From JACDER01 sp963717765 (GTDB taxonomy: Bacteria; Actinomycetota; Thermoleophilia; Gaiellales; Gaiellaceae), in the NCBI GenBank assembly GCA_963717765.1, contig CAVQWX010000001.1:186001-250000 (forward strand): a stretch of DNA of 64,000 nucleotides. Reading direction: 5' to 3'. Under the pieces are notes generated by a model that did no database searches, was not told the origin of the DNA, and saw nothing but the letters and a program-made list of their open reading frames with translations. A program made the position numbers and the translations under genes. Shown in pieces: positions 57,561-64,000 of this stretch (positions are counted from its first letter, which is position 1; each line of letters opens with the position of its first letter).

Positions 57561-58448
57561 ATGACCCAAACAGCCGAGCACACGTCCAGCCGAGAGATGG
57601 CCACGCCGTCTGAGCCTGCAGCCGTGCCCGCGCTCGAGGTCCGCGACCTGCGCAAGGAGTTCATCCGCCGCGACGGTGGAAAGCGCAAGGGCTGGCGCCG
57701 CAAGCGCCGGCGGGTCGCTGCGCTGAAGGGTGTGAGCTTCACCATGGAGCGCGGCGAGACGGTCGCGATCCTCGGCCAGAACGGGTCGGGCAAATCGACG
57801 CTGGTCCGGCTCCTGTCGACCCTGCTCCTGCACGAGGGCGGCACCGCGAGCATCTTCGGTCACGACGTCTTCAAGGACGCGCGCGCGGTCAAGAGGCTCG
57901 TCAACCGGGTCTCGGTCGAGGCTTCCTTCTTCAAGAAGATGTCCGCCGTCGAGAACCTGAGCTATGCCGCCCGCTTCTACGGGATGCGCGGCAAGGACAC
58001 GAAGGACCAGATCCCGGAGATCCTGACCCGCGTCGGTTTCCCTGAGGATCGCCGGAACGAGCCGATGGAAAACCTCTCCCGTGGGATGCAGCAGAAGGTC
58101 GCCCTCGCGCGTGCGCTGCTGACCTCGCCCGTGATGTTGCTCCTGGACGAGCCGACCACGGGCCTCGACCCGCGTTCGAAGCTCGAGGTCCAGGAGTTCA
58201 TCCGCGAGATCCGTGAGACACACGACGCCACGATCCTGCTCTGCACGCATGACCTCGCGGAGGCCGAGGTTCTCGCGGACCGCGTCGGCATCCTCGACCG
58301 CGGCGAGCTGCTGATGCTCGAGCCCGCGGACGAGCTCAAGGCTCGCTTTGGCGCAGAGACGCTCGAGGACGCATTCTTCGCCGCGACCGGCAAGTCGTTC
58401 GAGGAAGAGGGCGACGACGAGGACGAGAAGACAGGGGAGGAGAACTGA
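57561..58448 (+). CDS. ABC-2 exporter ATPase
   Basis: 295 residues from ATG 57561 (SD AGGAG). An unusual basic insertion (GGKRKGWRRKRRRVAALKG) precedes Walker A GQNGSGKST; then Q-loop SVEASFFKKMSAVENL, signature LSRGMQQKVALARAL, Walker B LLLDEPTTGLD, switch CTHDL. An acidic tail (FEEEGDDEDEKTGEEN) ends the protein. Part of an antibiotic/lipid-type exporter with the following permease; the lead-in resembles ATPases of Nod/Drr families. Last base overlaps the permease ATG. Confidence 0.93.
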   Translation: MTQTAEHTSSREMATPSEPAAVPALEVRDLRKEFIRRDGGKRKGWRRKRRRVAALKGVSFTMERGETVAILGQNGSGKSTLVRLLSTLLLHEGGTASIFGHDVFKDARAVKRLVNRVSVEASFFKKMSAVENLSYAARFYGMRGKDTKDQIPEILTRVGFPEDRRNEPMENLSRGMQQKVALARALLTSPVMLLLDEPTTGLDPRSKLEVQEFIREIRETHDATILLCTHDLAEAEVLADRVGILDRGELLMLEPADELKARFGAETLEDAFFAATGKSFEEEGDDEDEKTGEEN

Positions 58449-59278
58449 TGCAGGGCGCCGCCGCAACCATCCGCCACGAGATGATCGGCCTCGCGGGCGT
58501 CATCGAACGCAACGTCTACCTGATCAAGCGCTACATCTGGTGGGACGTCGCATTCTTCATCTGGACGGTCGCGAACACGCTGACGATCGTGTTCATCGCG
58601 AAAGGCGTCCCCAGCCTGACGCCCGCCGAGGTGAACCACCTGACCACCGTGCTCCTGATCGGCGCGGTCGTCTGGGCGTACCTCGGAATCATCTTCGAGA
58701 TCGTCACCGAGACGGTCGCCTGGGAGCGCTGGGAGGGCACGATCGAGTACACGTTCATGGCGCCGCTGTCGCGTCCCGTCCACCTCTTCGGGATGGGACT
58801 GTTCTCGATCGTCTACGGCGTCATCCGTGCCGTGCTGCTCTTCGGCGTGGTCGCGCTCTTCTTCAGCCTCGACCTGCCCGACGCGAACTACGTCGCGGCG
58901 CTCGTCGTCCTGATCATCGCGTCGGTCTCGTTCATCGGGATCGGGATGATGACGGCCGTCCTGCCGCTGATCTCGCCGGAAAAGGGGATGCAGCTCGGCT
59001 TCGTCGCCCAGGGCATCCTGCTGGTCGTCTCGGGCGTCTACTACCCGATCAGCGTCCTGCCGGAGTGGATGCAGGTGATCGCGAAGATCTCGCCCGCGAC
59101 CTACGCGCTCGACGCGGCCCGCGAGTCGATCCTGCACGGAAAGGGCTTGACACAGCTCTGGGGCGACATCTGGCCGCTCCTGGTGATCGGGGCGGTTGCG
59201 GTTCCGCTCGGCCTGTGGGTGTTCCGCCGCGGGGAGCAGCACGCGAAGCGCCACGGCAAGCTCAAGCGCTCGGGATGA
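58448..59278 (+). CDS. ABC-2 exporter permease
   Basis: 276 residues, six helices. N-terminus HEMIGLAGVIERNVYLIKRYIWWDVAF, then AYLGIIFEIVTETVAWERWEGTIEYTFMAPLSRPVHLFG (the ABC-2 cytoplasmic coupling region), and VLPLISPEKGMQLGFVAQGILLVVSGVYYPISVLPEWMQ with the family GxYYPxxxLPxW signature. Works with the preceding ATPase; cargo unknown. Stop overlaps the next ATG by four bases. Confidence 0.92.
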   Translation: MQGAAATIRHEMIGLAGVIERNVYLIKRYIWWDVAFFIWTVANTLTIVFIAKGVPSLTPAEVNHLTTVLLIGAVVWAYLGIIFEIVTETVAWERWEGTIEYTFMAPLSRPVHLFGMGLFSIVYGVIRAVLLFGVVALFFSLDLPDANYVAALVVLIIASVSFIGIGMMTAVLPLISPEKGMQLGFVAQGILLVVSGVYYPISVLPEWMQVIAKISPATYALDAARESILHGKGLTQLWGDIWPLLVIGAVAVPLGLWVFRRGEQHAKRHGKLKRSG

Positions 59279-60030
59279 GCGTGGTGGCCCCTCCGCGCTG
59301 GGAAGTCCTGTACGCGGAGGCGCACGCCGAGCGGTTCCGCTACCTGGCCGGCTCCGGCCGCGCCGAGTTCCGGCGCGGCCGCGGCGTGCTCGCCGTCGCC
59401 ACGGGCGCGTGGTCGAACACCGACAACGGCATCGTCCTCGAGCGAGAGGACATTGACGACGCGGCGATCGCCGAGCTCGTCGACTGGCTGCGCCAGCCGG
59501 CGTCCCTGATTTGCTCCGGTTTCGCCGCGTCCGATGAGCTGCGCGCCCGCCTTGCTCGGCTCGGGCTGCGCGAGGAAACGAGCGGTGTGACCTCCGGCGC
59601 CGAGCTGGGCGAGTTGCCCGAGGCGGCGCCTCCGGAAGGGGTTTCGATCGCCCAGGCAGTGACGGAGCGGGACCTCGAGGACTGGGTCGAGGTTGCCCGC
59701 GGCGCGGGCATCTATGACGAGCACGCCCGCCGGCCGCTCCCCGTCCGCCACTGGGTTGCGCGGCGCGGCAACAAGCCGGTCGGGCTCGGAACGGCGTTCT
59801 TTCTGAGCGGAGTCGTCCTGCTCGAGCACGTAGCTGTGGTCGAACACGAGCGTCGCCGTGGGATCGGCGCTGCGCTCGCGCTCGTCCGCCTGCACGAGGC
59901 GCGCCGCTTCGGCTGCCGCTTCGGCCTGTTCGGGACGACTCCGGAAAGCGCCGGGCTGTACGCCCCCTTCGGGTTCACCACGCAGCCCGTCGAGGGGCGT
60001 CGCTGGTTCTACCTTCCGCTCCAGCCATGA
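59275..60030 (+). CDS. GNAT-family N-acetyltransferase
   Basis: 251 residues from ATG 59275. N-terminal half degenerate (two-domain layout), C-terminal GNAT core VLLEHVAVVEHERRRGIGAALALVRLHEA with the acetyl-CoA loop RRRGIG, then GLFGTTPESAGLYAPFGF. The acceptor is unknown. Located within a four-gene coupled run (ABC permease, GNAT, two-domain GNAT, MFS), which might modify and export one compound. Confidence 0.88.
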   Translation: MSVVAPPRWEVLYAEAHAERFRYLAGSGRAEFRRGRGVLAVATGAWSNTDNGIVLEREDIDDAAIAELVDWLRQPASLICSGFAASDELRARLARLGLREETSGVTSGAELGELPEAAPPEGVSIAQAVTERDLEDWVEVARGAGIYDEHARRPLPVRHWVARRGNKPVGLGTAFFLSGVVLLEHVAVVEHERRRGIGAALALVRLHEARRFGCRFGLFGTTPESAGLYAPFGFTTQPVEGRRWFYLPLQP

Positions 60031-60917
60031 TCGTCGTCCGGCCCGCGCAGACCGACAGCGACCTCGAGGCGTGGCGGCAGGTGCGGATGACCGTCGTCCC
60101 GAACGAGCGCTGCGGAAGCGTGGAGGAGATCCGCCGCTCCGCGACACCCCGCTCCATCTTCCTGCTCGCCGAGCTGGACGGCGAGGTTGCCGGTTCGGGA
60201 ATCGCAGGCCGTTCCGATCTTGCGGGGCAGGGTTTCGTCGCGCCGCGCGTCCTCCCGGCCGCACGGCGGCGCGGCGTGGGGACCGCCCTGCTGCGCGCGC
60301 TGGCGGAGCATGTGCAGCTCCTGGGCTTCGCCGAGGCCGGCTCGCTGACCGAGGACGGCGGCTCGTTCGAGTTCGCGCGGCGTTTCGGGTTCCGCGAGGT
60401 CGGCCGCGACGTCGAGCAGGTCCGCGCGGTCGGCGAGGAACGGGCCCCCATCCTGCCTGCAGGGATCGAGCTCGTCTCCCTGGCCGAACGGCCCGATCTC
60501 TTCGAGCGCGTCTACCGCGAGCTCGCGCGCGAGGCGCTCCAGGATCTCGCGGTCGACCGGCCGATCGAAGTCTCGCTCGAGGATTGGAAGCGCGAGTGGG
60601 TCACCTGGCCCGAAGGCTCCTTCGTCGCGCTCGCCGGCGGCGAGATCGTCGGGTGTGCGGGTCTTCTGCGCGACGACGACCATCCCGACCGGGCCGAGAA
60701 CAGCCTCACGGCCGTCCGGAAAGACTGGCGCCGCCGCGGAGTTGCCTCGGCGCTCAAGCGGGCCGTGCTCGCATGGGCGGCGCAAAACGGGCTGCGCGAG
60801 CTCTACACCTGGACGCAGTCCGGGAACGAGGCGATGCGCGCGGCCAACGAGAGGCTCGGCTACGTCACGCGCGCTGTCAGCGTCCGCGTCCGCGGCCGGC
60901 TTCCGCTCTCCGAATGA
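60027..60917 (+). CDS. Two-domain GNAT N-acetyltransferase
   Basis: 296 residues. N-domain: FLLAELDGEVAGSGIAG, ARRRGVGTALLRALAEH, FEFARRFGFREVG. C-domain: SFVALAGGEIVGCAGLL, NSLTAVRKDWRRRGVASALKRAVLAWA, TQSGNEAMRAANERLGY. Both domains retain RRRGVx acetyl-CoA loops. MshD/Eis-like duplication; substrate unknown. ATGA overlaps on both sides. Confidence 0.9.
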   Translation: MIVVRPAQTDSDLEAWRQVRMTVVPNERCGSVEEIRRSATPRSIFLLAELDGEVAGSGIAGRSDLAGQGFVAPRVLPAARRRGVGTALLRALAEHVQLLGFAEAGSLTEDGGSFEFARRFGFREVGRDVEQVRAVGEERAPILPAGIELVSLAERPDLFERVYRELAREALQDLAVDRPIEVSLEDWKREWVTWPEGSFVALAGGEIVGCAGLLRDDDHPDRAENSLTAVRKDWRRRGVASALKRAVLAWAAQNGLRELYTWTQSGNEAMRAANERLGYVTRAVSVRVRGRLPLSE

Positions 60918-62173
60918 CCCGCCCGCGGGCCACCTCGGTCTTCTACGGCCTCGAGTTCTTCCTCAGCTGGCCGACCTTCGTCGTCATGGCCGTCTACCTC
61001 GTCAACGAGCTGCATCTCTCGCCGCTCCAGCTCGTTCTCATGGGGACGGCGATGGAAGCTGCGGTCTTCCTCTTCGAGATCCCGACCGGCGTCGTAGCCG
61101 ACACGTACAGCCGGCGGCTGTCCCTGATCATCGGCTATCTGGGGATGGGAACGGCGTGGGCGCTCGTCGCGGTCGTCTCGGAGCCGTGGGCGGTGATCGT
61201 GCTGTGGGCCTTCTGGGGCATCTCGTACACGTTCACGAGCGGCGCGTACCAGGCCTGGATCACCGACGAGGTAGGCCGGGAGAACATCGGATCGCTCTTC
61301 CTGCGTGGACAGCGTCTCGGCTACATCGGTGCGGTCGTGGGGCTCGGCCTGCAGGTCGTGCTCGGCCTGTGGTCGTTGCGCGCCGGGGTGATCGCCGGCG
61401 GGGTCGTCACCGTCGCATGCGGGATCGGCTGCATGTTCTTCATGCCCGAGACGGGCTTCCGGCGGCAGCCGCGCTCGGAGCGGAAGCCTGTCCTCCAGCA
61501 GCTGAAGACGACCGCGCTCGGCGGCGCCAGGTTCGCGTGGGCGGCGCCGATCATCCTTCTGCTCATTTCGGTCGAGCTGTTCATGGGGATGTCGAGCGAG
61601 GCGTTCGACCGGCTCAAGGAGGCGCACTTCCTGCGCGACATCGGGCTCCCGGCGGCCGGCCACCTCGATCCCGTCGTCTGGTTCGGGCTCTTCTGGCTTG
61701 CCGGGATGGTGCTCGGCTTCGCGGCGATGGGCCTCCTGATCAAGCGCGTGGAGCGCGGGGGCCGGCGGGCCGTCGCGACCTGGCTCTTCGGCTTCACCGC
61801 AATCGAAATGGCGACGATGTTCGTGTTCGCGCTCACGGGCAACGTCTGGCTCGCGATCGCGGCGCTCCTGGGCGTCTTCTTCGCCCGCGACCTGCAGGGG
61901 CCGCTCTATACGACGTGGCTGAACGAGCAGATCACCGACTCGTCCGTGCGCGCGACCGTTCTCTCCATCAGCGGCCAGGCGAACGCGATCGGCCAGGCGG
62001 GCGGCGGCCCGATCCTCGGCGTGATCGGCAACGTCTGGGGCATTCGCGCCGCGCTGGCGACGGGTGCAGCGGTGATCGCCCCCGCGCTCGCCCTGTACGG
62101 GCGGGCGATCGCGCACCAGGGGCGCGAGCCCGAGCTGGAGGAGCTGCCCGCGGCTCAGCCGGGCGGCGTGTAG
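60914..62173 (+). CDS. Major facilitator superfamily transporter
   Basis: 419 residues from ATG 60914; 11-12 helices. Motif A between helices 2 and 3 reads GVVADTYSRRLSLIIGY (DxxSRR), helices contain AFWGISYTFTSGAYQAWITDEVG, and the second half GNVWLAIAALLGVFFARDLQGPLY and SGQANAIGQAGGGP. Drug/metabolite exporter-like. Final gene of the ABC-GNAT-GNAT-MFS run; overlaps the convergent GNAT gene by 19 bases. Confidence 0.92.
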   Translation: MTRPRATSVFYGLEFFLSWPTFVVMAVYLVNELHLSPLQLVLMGTAMEAAVFLFEIPTGVVADTYSRRLSLIIGYLGMGTAWALVAVVSEPWAVIVLWAFWGISYTFTSGAYQAWITDEVGRENIGSLFLRGQRLGYIGAVVGLGLQVVLGLWSLRAGVIAGGVVTVACGIGCMFFMPETGFRRQPRSERKPVLQQLKTTALGGARFAWAAPIILLLISVELFMGMSSEAFDRLKEAHFLRDIGLPAAGHLDPVVWFGLFWLAGMVLGFAAMGLLIKRVERGGRRAVATWLFGFTAIEMATMFVFALTGNVWLAIAALLGVFFARDLQGPLYTTWLNEQITDSSVRATVLSISGQANAIGQAGGGPILGVIGNVWGIRAALATGAAVIAPALALYGRAIAHQGREPELEELPAAQPGGV

Positions 62174-62883
62174 ACCGGCCGCACGTAGGTGGGCTCGAAA
62201 CCCGCGCGCAGCATGTTGCGGTACGAGGGGCCCGGCTCGTCCGCAATCCCGGTCTCGGTGACGAGCTGCCGGAGACCGAGCTCGCGTGCCCGCTCGAACC
62301 GTTTGGCGAACACGGCGTTCTGCACTCCCCGGCCACGGTATTCCGGTTGCGTGGCGGCGACGCCCATCCATCCGACTTCGCCCAGGACGTACAGCATTCC
62401 GCCCCCGACCGCTTCGTCCCCGTCGTAGGCGACGAAGCACTGCCAGTCGGGGTGGCCGAAGACGCCCGAGAGCCATTCGGCCTCCGGCGCCGGGATGCTC
62501 CACGCGCGGCGCAGGTACGTCGCGACGTCGTGCCGCGAGCGTGCATCGCCCACGTCGAGATCCGTGTGCGCCTCGTATCGCTCGACGCCGCGGGAGAACT
62601 TCTGCCATGCGCCGGCGGGAACGTATCCTCGCGCCGCCAGCTCGTCGTCCAGATCCGCCTCGGGGTCGAGCGTGATCCAGTACGGCCGGTCGTCGAACAC
62701 GCCTTCGAGCTCCTCGAGGTCGTCGAGGTCGTACAGCCCCACGATTCGGTTCAGCTCCTTGATCGGCAGCCCGTCGACGCGGATGGCGATCGCGCCGCCC
62801 GCCTCGCGCAGCAGCCCGCGCGGCTCCGGCACGTCGAACAGGCTGCGCAGCGCCTCGACCTCGACTCGCTCGCTTGCCTTCAT
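62155..62883 (-). CDS. GNAT-family N-acetyltransferase
   Basis: 242 residues from ATG 62883. N-terminal region with EALRSLFDVPEPRGLL and YWITLDPEADLDDELAARG, C-terminal GNAT core WMGVAATQPEYRGRGVQNAVFAKRFERA with loop YRGRGV, then NMLRAGFEPTYVRPVY. Third GNAT in 3.6 kb, on the opposite strand from the first two. Acceptor unknown. Divergent from the second glutamine synthetase. Confidence 0.88.
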   Translation of the reverse strand: MKASERVEVEALRSLFDVPEPRGLLREAGGAIAIRVDGLPIKELNRIVGLYDLDDLEELEGVFDDRPYWITLDPEADLDDELAARGYVPAGAWQKFSRGVERYEAHTDLDVGDARSRHDVATYLRRAWSIPAPEAEWLSGVFGHPDWQCFVAYDGDEAVGGGMLYVLGEVGWMGVAATQPEYRGRGVQNAVFAKRFERARELGLRQLVTETGIADEPGPSYRNMLRAGFEPTYVRPVYTPPG

Positions 62884-62893
62884 GTGCCGATGG

Positions 62894-62899
62894 TAAGGT
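62894..62899 (+). promoter_or_regulatory. Putative -10 box for the second glnA
   Basis: TAAGGT (TANNNT) in the 88-base divergent gap, about 70 bases before ATG 62972; the leader includes a short GCGCC/GGCGC hairpin and SD AAGGAGG. Confidence 0.3.
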
Positions 62900-62971
62900 G
62901 TCCTCGTCCGAAGGCGATGATGCCTCGGGCGCCTCAGGGCGCTCGGGGCTCTTTCCATTTAAGGAGGCGGA

Positions 62972-64000
62972 ATGAGCGTGGTCGAGAGCAGGAGCAGGGC
63001 AACGTCGAGCGAGGAGTCCCGCCGGGACGTGCTCAATCAGATCAAGGAGCAGGGGATCGACGACCTGCTGCTGTGGTTCACCGACCTCGAGGGGCACCTG
63101 AAGAGCTTCTCGATCACCCTGGCCGAGGTCGAGGGCGCGCTCGACGACGGGATGGGCTTCGACGGCTCGTCCATCACGGGCTTCAACGCCATCGAGGAGT
63201 CGGACATGGTCGCGATCCCCGATCCGGACACCTACCGCGTCCTCCCCGACGGCAAGACGGGCCGCATGATCTGCGACATCGTCACTCCCGACGGAAACGC
63301 GTACGACGGCGACCCGCGTTACGTCCTGCGCCGCGCGCTCGAGCGCATGGAGTCGCTCGGCTTCGACACCTTCAACGTCGGCCCCGAGGCCGAATACTTC
63401 CTGTTCAGGGACGAGAAAGGCACGGAGACGCTGGACGAGGGCGGCTACTTCGCGCAGACGACGATGGACGCGGCCACCGGGCTCCGCCGAGACACGATCC
63501 GCGCGCTCGAGTCGATGGGCATCCCGGTCGAGTACCACCACCACGAGGTGGGTCCGTCCCAGCACGAGATCGACATCCGCTACGCGAACGCGCTCGACAT
63601 GGCGGACTACATGCTCACGTACAGGCTCGTCGTCAAGGAGGTCGCCAAGCAGCACGGCTACCACGCGACCTTCATGCCGAAGCCGCTCTTCGGCGAGAAC
63701 GGCTCGGGCATGCACACGCACCAGTCGCTCTTCACCGACGGGCGCAACGCGTTCTTCGACGAAGACGACAAGTGGCACCTCTCGGCGGCGGGCAAGGCCT
63801 TCATCGCCGGCCAGCTCCGGCACGCGCGCGAGATCTCCGCCGTCTTCGCGCAGTGGGTCAACTCGTACAAGCGGCTCGTCCCCGGCTTCGAGGCTCCGGT
63901 CTACGTCGCCTGGTCGCAGCGAAACCGTTCGGCGCTGATCCGCATCCCGCTGTACAAGCCGGGATCGGAGCAGGCGACGCGAGCGGAGATCCGCTGTCCC
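62972..64000 (+). CDS. glnA: Glutamine synthetase type I, alpha-like, 3'-truncated by window edge
   Basis: 343 codons open to the window end, from ATG 62972 with SD AAGGAGG. SRRDVLNQIKEQGIDDLLLWFTDLEGHLK, GFDGSSITGFNAIEESDM, VGPEAEYFLF, YHHHEVGPSQHEID, PLFGENGSGMHTHQSLF, RLVPGFEAPVYVAWSQRNRS. Compared with the gene at 55702 it lacks the insertions of the beta type, resembling GSI-alpha of Bacillus and archaea, which is not adenylylated. Two different GSI paralogues within 6 kb therefore. C-terminus not seen. Confidence 0.95.
   Translation, partial: MSVVESRSRATSSEESRRDVLNQIKEQGIDDLLLWFTDLEGHLKSFSITLAEVEGALDDGMGFDGSSITGFNAIEESDMVAIPDPDTYRVLPDGKTGRMICDIVTPDGNAYDGDPRYVLRRALERMESLGFDTFNVGPEAEYFLFRDEKGTETLDEGGYFAQTTMDAATGLRRDTIRALESMGIPVEYHHHEVGPSQHEIDIRYANALDMADYMLTYRLVVKEVAKQHGYHATFMPKPLFGENGSGMHTHQSLFTDGRNAFFDEDDKWHLSAAGKAFIAGQLRHAREISAVFAQWVNSYKRLVPGFEAPVYVAWSQRNRSALIRIPLYKPGSEQATRAEIRCP

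Overview
The window is GC-rich and tightly packed, with many 1-4 base overlaps between genes, frequent GTG and TTG starts, and TANNNT boxes 6-7 bases upstream of several starts (leaderless transcripts). These traits, an FHA/PstP/FtsW/PbpA/PASTA-kinase cluster, a SufCBD-SufS-SufU iron-sulphur system and an A2-type haem-copper oxidase point to a soil or sediment actinomycete. My best guess is class Thermoleophilia (Gaiellales/Solirubrobacterales-like). That placement is inference; no rRNA or tRNA gene is present to settle it.

Layout. 1-6.2 kb: the 3' part of a terminal oxidase operon (ctaD, ctaE) interleaved with three copies of an unusual Usp-like domain, then a REP-associated transposase between REP palindromes, a dihaem c-type cytochrome lipoprotein, a STAS protein and a TPR protein. 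6.2-10.3 kb: adenosine deaminase, an ABC exporter and a Tat translocase (tatC plus two tatA). 10.3-22.8 kb: sufC-sufB, two VOC genes and a sufD whose 3' end has received a methyltransferase between 27-bp direct repeats; two related Cys/His-rich lipoproteins carrying a cupredoxin or a cytochrome c domain; then sufS, sufU, a Rieske protein, tag and an O-methyltransferase. 22.8-31.1 kb: a small structured locus with a very strong ribosome-binding site and an intrinsic terminator, then PepE, an NmrA-like protein, a frameshifted DUF4015 protein, a bicupin, pdxH facing gabT across a tiny promoter, and a membrane Ser/Thr kinase.

31.1-41.7 kb (minus strand): the cell-wall and division signalling cluster, in transcription order polytopic kinase, fhaA, fhaB, pstP, ftsW/rodA, pbpA, PASTA pknB, ddl and an unknown protein. 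41.8-47.3 kb: a membrane protein pair, an HNH nuclease and an MMPL transporter with a long Gln/Lys-rich coiled coil. 47.3-53.1 kb is a decaying zone: three copies of a Gly-rich repeat secreted-protein family, each broken near its signal peptide, plus remnants of a glycosyltransferase and a signal peptidase I, around one apparently intact membrane glycosyltransferase. 53.1-64 kb: a nitrogen-assimilation operon (glnA, PII, amt, then a rhodanese), an ABC exporter followed by two GNAT proteins and an MFS permease, another GNAT protein, and the start of a second glutamine synthetase.

Most striking features: the sufD-methyltransferase insertion; a 162-bp hairpin-bearing insertion with a 16-bp direct repeat at the start of the PII gene; the two paralogous Cys/His-rich redox lipoproteins; the strong-SD micro-ORF/terminator locus; the triple Usp-like module inside the oxidase operon; and the three leader-broken repeat-protein copies.
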